The position numbers were made by a program, and so were the translations under genes. The notes below the pieces were generated by a model. That model was given only the letters and a program-made list of their open reading frames with translations. It was not told where the DNA came from and ran no database searches. DNA of 64,000 nt. Source: Glossina fuscipes. Taxonomy: Eukaryota > Arthropoda > Insecta > Diptera > Glossinidae. The stretch covers positions 1,486,968-1,550,967 of the forward strand of contig NW_024003726.1 of assembly GCF_014805625.2 (NCBI RefSeq), written 5' to 3'. Positions 13,170 through 23,489 of this stretch are shown here, piece after piece. Positions within the stretch are counted from its first letter, which is position 1. Every line of letters begins with the position of its first letter.

Positions 13170-14318
13170 TTGAAACCAGACTACTATAACACGTGGTGAA
13201 AGTAAAAGAAGCTTACTGAGATATTCTAAGTCGCTGTCTTTTGGGTAAGAATTGTTCTCGAAAAATTCCTGCAAAACCTTGATCTGATAATCAGTAAAGC
13301 GTGTGCGATTCGCACGTTTACCGCTCGAAGTCGACGAAGAATTTGAGGAATTAGAGTTGTTATCAAACTGTACGTGGGAAGGAGAGTGTTTCTCAAACGC
13401 CTTAGTGCTAACTGGGTTGACCCCGCTACTGCTGTTTGCTCCTGAATTGTTACTACTGCTATTTTGGTGACTCGGACGCTCTATTAGAGATAGAGCGTTG
13501 TTAACAGAGCTAGTATTGGCACTATTTAATTGAAATTTTTTAGGGGGTCCCATGCTACTGCCTGGTAGGCAAGGCATTTGATTCAGCGGCAATGTATCTA
13601 TGTGCTGTCCCAACAGCTCATTCATACTGTTATATATATTTGGGGTGCTTGAGCGATTAGGAGTTTGAGGACGTGAATGCATATCTGAACTACCGCTTTC
13701 GGATTTTGCTTCGTAGCTACCAAAATATGTAGTTGCAGAATATTGCTGATGTTGAATAGTGGTAGTTGATGATGCAACAGTTGTATCGTTCATATCATTT
13801 AAATTGTGTTCCATGATGGGGCAACCCACTTTTTGATGCTGTTGATTAAAAAATGTGTTGACGGTCGCACTCGATGGAACAAATGCTTGCTGTTGCTGAA
13901 TATCGTTATTACTACAATCCATTGATATGGACAAGTTAAGCTCTTTTCTATGTTCAGTCTTTATTGAAACGTCCGCTTCAAATGTTGTGTTTCCTGCACT
14001 TGATACTTGCGTGTTTGACATTGTATCAAGATCGTCTGTATATTTCTGTTCATTGTGTTGTTGTTGATGCTGTGCTGCCTGCATGTCATTACTGTTATGA
14101 TTTAAAATAGCCACAGATATCGGAGGGGAACGTGCTTGCTGTTGTTGCTCATTACGTAAATTATTCTGTTCATTAAGCAATACGACTTTCGCATTGCCAG
14201 TTCGCTCGTATTCCTCTAAGTTCAATGTAGTGGATGGAGGATTGTTAAAATTGTAGGGTGAGTCTTTGTTGCGTTGTCGTTCCTTAAAGAGTGTATTACG
14301 AAACCAATGTTTAACCAC
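13170..14318 (-). CDS. zfh2: zfh2 exon (end of homeodomain 1, linker, most of homeodomain 2)
   Basis: Acceptor TTTAATTTCTAG ends at 14,319; donor GTGAGT begins at 13,169; 383 codons in phase 0. It begins [16 protein letters not shown], the second half of the recognition helix of homeodomain 1, which the exon at 18,595-18,735 starts. A roughly 300-residue Ser/Asn/Gln-rich linker follows, then homeodomain 2 ([20 protein letters not shown] ... RVIVVWFQ) cut between Q50 and N51 by a 62-bp intron (13,108-13,169). The first codon is GTG by chance; it is an internal Val, not a start. Confidence 0.97.
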
Positions 14319-17300
14319 CTAGAAATTAAAGCACACAAAGTCGCTTATACTCATAACTCTAAATTGTATTCAGGTTTTAAAAGAATCTGAGAAAAAGCAT
14401 TTCTTCTACCAGTAGCTTAAAAATGTATTCAACCAGGTTTTTGAAGGGGATTCAAATAAAAGATTATTAATTAAATAAAAGTCCAAAGAAATCATATAAT
14501 CATTCCAATTCCAAATGCTTTCCCAATAGTTGAAATACGTGTCTGCAACTGGAAATTATATCAAGTATTATATACTTAAAATTATCGACATCCGTTCGAG
14601 CACTGAGTGGGGATGTGATATTTCTTTTAATCAAAAAGCAATATTTAGTCGATATGCGATATTGAGATATTTCCATGGTTTTGAAAATAACGAAATTAAC
14701 GTCACTGAAACTCGTAAAAAATAATTAAAACTATATATAATTTTACGATCGTCGTGTAAGTGTTGTTACTTTCTAAATGTAGTATAAATTTTTTGTTAGA
14801 AAAGAGATTAATGTCTATGTCCCGGAAATTGTAGGTAGGGATTGAGTCCAGCTTATAAAAACAAATTGCCCACTGCTTTACTGGAAAACTTTCTGCAATT
14901 TGTTGCAACAAAACGTTAATCTTTAAGATATGTATAATAATTAAGCAAAAATCAGACCAATGACCAATGATAAAAACAAGCTGAGAACAGTAAAGGTACA
15001 AGCGTTGTGCAATCATTTAAAAATAATTGGACAAAAATCTTCCTACATTTGGGTGGTACTTATGTGAGGAATATAGGAATAGAACACTTTGTTTGGAATG
15101 ACGGATGAAAGCAAATCTGGGCAAGATGAGTGATATCATGTGTTTCATGTGTGCTCATTTGTTTCAATTTAACAAAAGCAATTCAAAAGAAAATTTATAG
15201 GAGTGCGACACCTACAAACGGCGATCCTTCTAAAGTAACAGAAAAAAGACGAAAAAATAAGATGTTCTGTCAAGAAAAAAGCCACCAAAACTTGTTTTGC
15301 TTCGATGAACTTTTCATAACACCGATTGGAATAATAACACAACTTCTTCACATATTACAGGCCTTCCCCAAGGAAGTGATTTTGCAAATCAGAATAAAAA
15401 TTCAAAACCAGACCTTTGTGGAATTATTTGGAAACAATTTAAAACGATTTAATAAATAAAAGAAAAGTATAGGTCGAGAGAAGAAAAGAGAGTCAAAAAC
15501 ATATATTTTGTAACAAGCTGAAAGCATTTAAAACGAAACAAGTCGAAAAAGCTTTTAATCAGTCTATCCTCAACCAAAAACCGTAGCTCCGACATCAATA
15601 AGTAATAGGTGATTTAATCCAAGGTGCAACCACAATCGCATGCATACATGTAAATGTACATATATATCAGTATACTAAATTTTTTTCCTAGATGCCAGAT
15701 TTATTCAAGCCGAAAGCCATTCGAAAGTTTTTGGAGTGTATGGCTTTGGTTTTCCTTCAATAACTCTTGGAATTCATAGTCTTCGAACTTTTTTGATTGA
15801 GGTCGCTCTTTGTCATTGAGATCCAAATCACTACTTTTAAACAGTTAAAACCAAAACTAATTGAAGTATGATGAAGCAGAGCCACCATAAGTACTTGATT
15901 GTCTTCGGCACCAGATTTCTTCAAACTAAAAAGCAAAAATAATGAATGTCGCAAAAGCAATTTCCATCTTTCCATGATTAGCGTCTGCAAACGCTGAATA
16001 ACTCAATAATACTAAATAGAAAACTCAAAATCATCGAATCAATACATTGATACCTTATATTATTTAACCATTTTTACCAATAGATATCGCTGATTAACAC
16101 CTATTATAATTGAGATAAACGCTGTTCGCTCCGCCCAAGAACGGATTAAGATTATCCAAACAGTTTTCTAATACGATGCGGGGAACGCGGCCACCAGTCC
16201 AACTATTCCTATCTTTGGGAAAATAATACTTGCTGTCGGTTTAGAACTGGATAAGGAATTTCCTTTCGTTTTATGTTAACCGGTATAGCCGAACCGGTGA
16301 TCGGTAACAAAGTTTTTATGCAGATATGGTTTATTAATTGACATCAAGTGTAAACGCTTAGAACATCCTCTGAAAAATTTGTGTGTTAACATTTCGCCAC
16401 CTATTTACAATATTTCCTTACATAAGCTATTCTTGACAGCCTCTTCGAAGAATGTCCGCGGATGTTTTCAGAACCAGACTACAATGCACCTGCGAAATAT
16501 CAAACCTTAGGTTCATTAGTTGACTGCAAGCAGTCCAATCTCTTGCTTTAGACAAAGAAGACTAGATCCCATTAATTTCAAGATTGTTAAAACTGAAATT
16601 GACTGCCTAGCATAATCTGGTGCACGTATGTCTTCAAACTCCTCGTGCGCTTCTCCTTTGCGTTAGTCCTCGAAAAAGAGTCAAGCGTTTGCCGACCGTG
16701 TGGCGACTTTAGAAGATTGTATCAAATTGTTGCATTTGGTCGATGTCCTTTACTACATATTGCCGATTTGAATATTAACCTTAATAGCAATATGTCTTTC
16801 ATTTATTACACATCTACATATGCCTTTCGGTCTTCGAAATCCGGAACAAACCTTCCAGAGACTTGTTAATGAAGTATGTCACGATCTTGGTTTGGGTTTC
16901 TCATATATCCACGGTATCCTAATTACAAACAAAGATGAAAAAGAAAATCTAGAGCAACTGGTTTTTGCAAGATTAAAAAAACACGGAAAATGTGTTCTTG
17001 ATGTTTCCAATGTAGAATTTTTGGCTTACAGTCTTTCCAGAAATAAACCAAAACCTTCAAAAGAAAAAGTTCGTACTATCTAAAGATTTGTCAGTTAGAC
17101 GAATACGAATGCACAAGTTTATTGATGTGGTACACAATTTAATCTACGAGTGACAGGGTAGCTAAAAACAAACGCAAAATAATAACTCAGGATAAAATTT
17201 CACAGGATGCGTACAAAACAAACAACCTTACGACAACGATTCTTCCAAAAGCGAACCGAACTTTTTTCAAAGGTGATTGTTTCTTTTTTTGTCTTAGCTG

Positions 17301-18594
17301 GTGTTTTGTGACCACAATTTACTAAAGGAGAAGATTGAACTCCTCGCATTATTTTCACGATAATTGACGTCAGCTGAAACTAAAAACATCTTTGATCGAT
17401 TATTAGTTATTTAGCGAATGTGCATAAATCAAATTAATGTTTGGTCAACGCAATGTGGTTCTTACATAACAGGAAATTGATCAAGCACACCAAATCTTTT
17501 GTAACGTAAATTCCTGTTCCTAAAAGACGTTTTCATAACGTTCATTTGGATATTATAGATCCGTTACGCAAAGTATAAATGTTTCATATATGTATTTACT
17601 TCTCTTGACCATTTTATTCGTCTGAAACATTCGAATTTAGAAACATTTCTTTTACTGTAGCTTCGGAGTTGATAACTAAGTATATCTCAGATTTCGGTGT
17701 ATTCTTAACTGTTACGAGTGACAAGAGTAGATAATTTATGTCCTAAATGTTTCTAGAACTGAGTAAATTATTAGACTCTCATAAAATTGTAACTTCGGCC
17801 TACTGTACTCAAGCTAACGAAATGCTTGACTGTATGCAACTTAAGGCGGCGTTATGTTCAAGGTATAACTTTGGAAATTATAGTGAGTGAGTTTCCAATC
17901 TACCTACAAGAAAAATCTTGGTGCTACTCGAAGTGAATTTGTCTACGCACGAGATATCCGAAGGAGATCTCATTTCTCTCAGTAACACTAGAGACGTTAC
18001 CGATGTCGTGTGCAATTCGAAGGAAAAATGTAGAAATGTTAATTCCAATTTGATACATTTTTGAAATCCCGAAAGTAATTCTTTTCTTCTGGAAACTCTC
18101 GGCAATTAATCGGATGTTTTGGTCCGACGCACAAACGAATGTTGACTTCAATCGCCTTATGAAAAACCTTCTAAAATACTACGCACAAACTAAAAGTGTT
18201 CGAAGTTGAAAGAGTCATTGCCTATAGATCGTATTAAACTGGCTTTTATTGAAAATCACATCGATTCTAAACTCTCTTATACAAACAAAAAAGGAATCTT
18301 ATTTCACTAAATATAATATCCAAATTTTTTGGAAGATATTATTTTTCTTTTTTTTTTGGCTTGACTATGATATTTTGTCATTAAAAAAAAGTTTGAAATA
18401 TAACAGATCTTAATTTTGAGAACGAAATTAATGTATTTTTTAATTCAAGCGAAAATTTATAGAAATGCGACACCTGCTACTGCTTTTTGCGAAGCCTAAA
18501 AAAATCTGAAAGTTTTAAGAATGTGTCAAGAAAAATTTGGTGGAATAACCTCCACATACTTATATTATGAATCAATGTTTAACGGAAATTTTAC
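14319..18594 (-). other. zfh2 intron (4.3 kb) with a Ty3/gypsy relic
   Basis: Bounded by donor GTAAAA below 18,595 and acceptor CTAG above 14,318. About half (16.1-18.2 kb) is a decayed gypsy element on the plus strand, listed separately. I see no gene or other recognisable element in 14,319-16,100 or 18,170-18,594, which are AT-rich with many stops in all frames. Confidence 0.85.
16120..18160 (+). mobile_element. Ty3/gypsy retrotransposon pol relic in zfh2 intron
   Basis: Ordered, frameshifted pol fragments. Protease tail: TIPIFGKIILAVGLEL and GIAEPVIGN at 16,205-16,310. Reverse transcriptase: SVCRPCGDFRRLY at about 16,686, MPFGLRNPEQTFQRLV at 16,820, YIHGILIT in place of YxDD at about 16,900, VEFLAYSLSRNKP at 17,011. 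Integrase core: TKYISDFGVFLTVTSDKSR, then DSHKIVTSAYCTQANE, at 17,675-17,850. The wording is like the CsRn1-type branch of gypsy elements. The catalytic YxDD is lost and stops are frequent. Opposite in orientation to zfh2. LTRs not identified. Confidence 0.8.
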
Positions 18595-18735
18595 CTTCAT
18601 TGGTAAATTTGCTTTTTGAGACATTTCCATTATGCTCTCTTCACTAGGGGAATTGTTGATGTCGAAATGAGCACGCAGTATTTTTAATTGTTCATCGGTG
18701 ATCCGTGTGCGCGCTCGTTTTTGATTATTCGACAA
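18595..18735 (-). CDS. zfh2: zfh2 exon (first three-quarters of homeodomain 1)
   Basis: A 141-bp exon, 47 codons, phase 0 on both sides, with acceptor AAAATAG above and donor GTAAAA below. It reads [16 protein letters not shown] ... KANLPMK, the N-terminal arm, helices 1-2 and the start of helix 3 of the first homeodomain. The next exon supplies VVKHWFRN. Homeodomain 1 has Arg at the usual position 50 (WFRN), unlike the Gln50 of the other two. A 79-bp intron (18,736-18,814) separates it from the upstream finger exon. Confidence 0.96.
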
Positions 18736-18814
18736 CTATTTTGAATAGAAGGCGTAAACGTTAAATTAAAATTGAAAAATTGAAATGGGCTAAGCTATGA
18801 AATAAAATGTATAC

Positions 18815-20880
18815 CTGTGTACTAGAAAGACCCGGAGATATCTGTTGTGGTTGATGCAACAATTGTGGACCAACATCAGTGTTGCACACTGCAGGCACAA
18901 CTGCCGGGATACTGGTGCTAATGGCCGTTGAAATATTATTACTGGAAACAACTGATAAGTCCGTTGATGGCAAGTGCGCAGATGTTGGATTGGAGGAACT
19001 TGTATGAGCAGTAGAAGGTCGAGTGTTATTGGTGTTGGTGGAACTACTTACCGTGGCTGGATTACCACCGAAAACCAACGGCGGTGCCAAGTTCATGAAG
19101 TTTAGCGACATCAAATGATGAAATTGCATAAAATTAAGCATTTCTACGGCATTAAAAGGCATGCCAGATGCTGCAGAAGCAGCTACTAACTGTGGTAATT
19201 GGTGTTGAATTTGTTGAAAGTTTGAAAGTGCTGGAATATGCGATAACTGTTGCTGTTGTTGCTCTTGTAAATGATGTAATAAACCTGTCGCTGGTTGTTG
19301 TTGCTTAAGTAAAGCTGTAGTAATGGCAGCTATATGTTGTTGCTGAGAAGTTGGTGAATGTACGGCCTGGTCAGCTTTTAAGCTACTTGGCGATAAGGAA
19401 GCACTACATTCATCTGGTCCCAGTGGTGGCGTACGAGCGTTCTGTTCACTTAATAGCTTATCATTTATATTTGCACAACGCTCCACCTCGCTTCCAGCAG
19501 GAGAAACGGTACCTGGGCTACTGCAGTCACTAACATTCATGGATGCGACCAAGCTATTGGCTATTGTCTGATTGTGAAACTGTTCTATGTGCTTCTGCAA
19601 CGCTTGGGCACTACGAAAGTTTCGTTGACATGTACCACATTTAGTAGCGTCACGCATTGTATGATAAAGCGCGTGAGTTGCAAGCTTATCTTGAGTTTTG
19701 AAAGCTAACGAACATTGTTTGCAGCGGTATTTATAAACGTGGCGTTCTGATATCACTAAACTCATATGATTGTCATTATAATGCGTAAACATGGCTGTTA
19801 ATGTCGCAAATTGCATTGAGCAACGGTTGCGTTGACTGTTTGAAGCTAAACAAAGATACTCGCCTTGTTTCATATTGTAATGTTGCATTTTTTGCGCGTG
19901 CTGTAATAATTCTTGTTCGTGTTTGAACATGGTCTCACATTGCTGGCATTGCAGGTGATCGTAAGTTGGCAGACTATGCCTGTGCAACTGTTGCTGCCCG
20001 TTTTGGTTTTTTATCGAAGGGTCCAATGCAGGTTCAGTTGTAACGTAATTGCTGCTAGTTTTTATATTTTGCCAAATGCTATTGTCTACTAATTGCAAAA
20101 GTCGTGCTAATCCGCCACTGCTTACATTATGAACAGTCATCAAGTGCACCTCTAGTAATTGTTTTTCAGTAAAAAAGTCCTGGCAAAGTGGGCATTGTAC
20201 ACTAAGGTTTTGCCTTTTTGTTTTAGGAGAGCAACACGTCTCTCCTACTGTCGTTACTACTTGCTTTGGTTCGACCTTTTTTCGGAGATGACTCATTTCA
20301 TTAAGGCCTTCTTGGGCTACAGCCAATGCGGACAAGGTTTCTGCCGAAACTTCTTGTTTGATTGTAAATGGTTCTAAATCATCATATTTTTCAACTCGAA
20401 CCGAACCCAGTGTAGACGTTTGACTTAGCGAAGGACAGTCGTACCCATGTAGTCGCGAAGGTGATTTCGTATCTTTTGACGACCTGCTAACAGCTGCTAA
20501 AGTTGCAGCTGCCATTGCTGCTTGAAATGCATGTATAGCCATCGGATTAGTAGGTATAACAATATAGTCGTCCTTTTCGCATTGCGGATGGGAGGACGCA
20601 TAATGTTGCGTCATAAATGTATGTGTTTGAGAAAAATAGTCGCATCGATTACACTTATATAACATTTTAGATATTCGACTTGAAAATTCTGTAGAAAGCA
20701 ACTCATCATGATTTCTCTCATCCGAATTTAGCAGATCGTGTCTTTCAGAAGTTCGAGTTCCGGTTAAGCTTGCTGACGGCGACCTGCAGGAAACTGGTGA
20801 ATATGTATATCTATCGAAATTTTCTATTGTATCAATAACGCCTTCAACTTGCAGATTGTTTTCGTTTTTACATGATGCAT
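18815..20880 (-). CDS. zfh2: zfh2 exon (C2H2 finger cluster, 5'-most exon visible)
   Basis: Acceptor ATCCTAG lies just above 20,880 and donor GTATAC just below 18,815. The first two bases complete a split codon, then 688 codons run to STQ. C2H2 fingers in order: YKCNRCDYFSQ...H.SSH, VQCPLCQDFF...VHLMTVH, LQCQQCETMF...HAQKMQH, a degenerate unit near YLCLASNSQRNRCSM, YRCKQCSLAF...HALYH, and TKCGTCQRNF...HIEQFH. The block IVIPTNPMAIHAFQAAMAAA follows the first finger. Poly-Gln and Ser/Thr-rich sequence fills the C-terminal third. The frame stays open upstream of any in-frame Met to the acceptor, so this is an internal exon. Confidence 0.96.
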
Positions 20881-21500
20881 CTAGGATAGTAATAACAACA
20901 ATAATAATTATAATTATTATTATAATAATTATAACGTTAGAAAGATGTGTCTGTATGTCCTCACCGTCTGTCGAAATATAGAACAGCGAATTTTACTTTA
21001 AGATCACGTTTAAGTGCCTCTTTAAGAGGATTGAAAGCTGTATGAGACGGACGTTCTTGTCATTGCTGAACTAGTTAGTTCCGGAGATTTGGTGGGTTTC
21101 AAATTTTTGCCCCAAGGACACTCCACAGACGGTTACAACTAAAAGAAATACATGCTTTACCCTTATAAGAACAAACGGACGGACGAAAACTACATTCCGA
21201 ACGGATAGACGTTAAGCCATGGGCCATTCTACACCCTACCCTAACCGTGCTTTTCTTTGGCCCATGGATTCAATGAGAGACCCCGAAGTTAGGTCCGATG
21301 AGCACTAAGCTACTTTTCTCTGAATAAAAAAATTCTAATTCATTTTTATATATATTTTTTTTTACAATACAAACTTGCTACATATACATTGAGTATATGG
21401 AAACTTTCTGAACGTTCAGCAATATAAATTAGTGACATATAACACTAACAGTGGTACACGTAGGTACTTATAAAAAAGAACAAAAACATAATAACGTGTA
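20881..21500. other. zfh2 upstream intron sequence, no gene seen
   Basis: Just above the acceptor at 20,881 is a TAA/TTA-rich stretch (20,888-20,937) containing a 22-bp perfect palindrome built of AAT/ATT triplets. The rest holds no reading frame I can support. A piece near 21,160-21,200 (ACAAACGGACGGACGAAAAC) is typical of degenerate dispersed dipteran repeats. Confidence 0.6.
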
Positions 21501-21765
21501 TACTTAACACGTAATGTTGATTACTCTCCGTTTCACATTGCCACTATTTACAGAAGATCCATTGTTGCTGAAGAATTTAGAATAACTGATGCGTTTCGAC
21601 GACCTCAAGTTATGTAATGTTACTATTTTTTCACAAATAGAGTTAGGTTTCTGCCGACGATATGAACCCCTGTATTCCATTTTACGCGTTGTTGTCGGTT
21701 TTGCTGTGACGCGACGAGTACGATTACGACTTATAGGTGTGCTATACATACCCAGACTAATGCTT

Positions 21766-21981
21766 TTAGTACAGTTCGTCGTAGCACAAAATCTTTATTT
21801 TGCTCTGTGTTATCATAGTCTCTTCTGATCTTTTACTGGTGTTGGATACTCTACGATTAAGCACAAAATCTTCATTGTCGTCGTCATTGGCCTTTTGCTC
21901 AGAACTATTGCCACTATCAGCAGCCTGTTGCCTTTCATCAAAATTTTCTTCTTTATATTCAGAAGATCTCATGTTAAAACA
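21766..21981 (-). CDS. Unrecognised small gene, 3' exon (acidic/Gln-rich tail)
   Basis: Begins after acceptor ATGATTAG (intron 21,982-22,053, 72 bp, donor GTAAGG) and continues the frame of the previous exon in phase 0: CFNMRSSEYKEENFDERQQ, then an acidic run KANDDDNEDFVL and a stop after CYDELY. The following 260 bases on the same strand carry another Arg/Lys-rich open frame (down to 21,504) in a different phase. It could be an alternative 3' exon, but no phase-compatible junction was found. Function unknown. Confidence 0.5.
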   Translation of the reverse strand, partial: CFNMRSSEYKEENFDERQQAADSGNSSEQKANDDDNEDFVLNRRVSNTSKRSEETMITQSKIKILCYDELY

Positions 21982-22053
21982 CTAATCATTTGCAAATTTG
22001 CTTTCGTTGTTTTAAATCTTTACATTTTAAAATTATAAGATTTTGTGCCTTAC

Positions 22054-22187
22054 CGTCATTATGGCAACATTGTCATGTAACTTTTCCAAAACATTAACAG
22101 GTTGTAGGACCAGTGTAAGCACAGGTTTGTAATGCACAGGACAATCTTTGACGAATGAATGCAGGTCACGATCAAAATGTAGGAAAG
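22054..22187 (-). CDS. Unrecognised small gene, internal exon
   Basis: Acceptor TTTCGCTGTTTAG sits above 22,187 and donor GTAAGG below 22,054. With the exon above it reads through without a break: RLCRSIGK/AFLHFDRDLHSF, then PVHYKPVLTLVLQPVNVLEK and LHDNVAIMT. The junction phase (one base from the upstream exon plus CT) gives a clean Ala codon, and the combined segment has the composition of a folded domain. I do not recognise the family. The exon is 134 bp and ends in phase 0. Confidence 0.65.
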
Positions 22188-22343
22188 CTAAACAGCGAAA
22201 ATGAGACCTATGTAATCAAGTATCTCATATGGTTATTCATGACCTTTAAATTCCTCTTCAATAGCATTGTTCTTTTTAGCTGCATTTATAAGAGAACGCA
22301 TCTTCACAAACAAAGACTCATTCAAGTGGAGTGTCAAAATTAC

Positions 22344-22599
22344 CTTTCCCTATAGATCTACATAAGCGCCAAGCTTTCTGCGGTAAACTATGTAAAAGAG
22401 TTCCATTAACTAATGATGGTCTTAACGTACAAGCCGGTTTAGGTGGCCCAGTTGATGAGCAATTATAATCACCACCTCTACCGAGATTGTTATTCAACGG
22501 ACTGTTGTTAAGCAGTATGGGCGAATTAATAGCTTGTTTAGTTATATAATTACGAGTTATTAAATATACAAAAGGTAATGGCGTCCCATTGGAAGATCT
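22344..22599 (-). CDS. Unrecognised small gene, upstream exon
   Basis: Open from just after a stop at 22,600-22,602 to the donor GTAATT below 22,344 (intron 22,188-22,343, 156 bp). It reads SSNGTPLPFVYLITRNY..., GRGGDYNCSSTGPPKP, LRPSLVNGTLLHSLPQKAWR and ends in phase 1. The 3' boundary is well supported by the clean join to the next exon; the 5' boundary is not resolved (see the next entry). Confidence 0.55.
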
Positions 22600-22610
22600 T
22601 CACCATCACT

Positions 22611-22859
22611 TTAGGAGTGCCAATAGCTGTGAGCGGAAGTATTCATACGTAACGTTTTCAAGCATGGTGCTGCTAAGGCCAGTTCCAGTTTTTTGCCTTG
22701 GGAATCGTCTTGCGAGGGTTTGCAAATAATACGAGCACCGTTAGCAGCCGGTGTTATAGGATATGAATGGTGCAAATCAATTGTCGTACCGGCTTGTGTT
22801 GCGTGTGTAACAATTGCCGGGGATTCTGCCAATGCTGATTCAACATCATTATCGCCCAT
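22611..22859 (-). CDS. Unrecognised small gene, likely first coding segment
   Basis: ATG at 22,859 opens 82 codons: MGDNDVESALAESPAIVTH, HHSYPITPAANGARIICKPS, DSQGKKLELALAAPCLKTLR, then a stop at 22,611. The next coding-like segment starts only about 12 bases later in another frame. Either a short, poor-consensus intron joins them (donor candidate after CTTGAAAAC, acceptor after GGTGAAG, which would restore the frame), or a one-base indel has broken the gene, or the sequence has an error. It is the most upstream host-like sequence seen here; no promoter element identified. Confidence 0.45.
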   Translation of the reverse strand: MGDNDVESALAESPAIVTHATQAGTTIDLHHSYPITPAANGARIICKPSQDDSQGKKLELALAAPCLKTLRMNTSAHSYWHS

Positions 22860-23489
22860 TAGTTATGATTTCGTATCAATTTTAAATAATTTTTTATTTT
22901 CTTTAAGTTAAAAAACCGTACGCGTAATACAAAAATATTGTAATTATAACCGCATTAATTATAGTAAGCGAATACGACGGTCTTTAATTAGGCAATCAAA
23001 AAATAATTCTTAAAATTTACTTCAAAACACTTCAATTCTTTGTAAAGTTGTAAATAACTATCGGACATGGGCCATAATTTTGCAAACATTTATAGCGTTG
23101 AAACAAAATGAAGCAAATTATTTTTAAAATTATGACGAGATTTTACATCCTTCAGCTTTCCACTCTCCTCCTAAAGAAACAAAACTCCTTTCCTCTTCTT
23201 CTCTCTCTATGTTTTCTCTGTCTGTCAGCGTTTTTCGTTATTGAAATTACTAAGCCTATATTCTACAGGGATATATTTGTAACTAATGGTGCAACGTAGA
23301 ATTAAATGTTGCATAATAACTATAAGAACAACAACGGCAAGAATATTAACTGTTGCTCAGCTTTTCGTAAACCATTACTATGGGTTTGTTTGGCATGCTG
23401 CCGTCAATATCATTTCGTAGTTGGAACTTTATTGAAGAATGCTTAAAAATAACCTTAATTTTCACATAAACATTATGAAAATTTTTTGG
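22860..23489. other. No recognisable gene
   Basis: AT-rich sequence upstream of the small minus-strand gene. A pyrimidine-rich tract lies near 23,160-23,225. I see no coding signal and no repeat I can name. Confidence 0.6.

Noticed and set aside
14318..14318. GTG start for a separate homeobox gene
   Set aside because: It directly follows a splice acceptor and continues homeodomain 1 in phase from the exon at 18,595.
21504..22859. 5' exons of zfh2
   Set aside because: The spliced product reaches a stop before 21,760, contains no C2H2 finger, and no donor was found that would join it in phase to 20,880.
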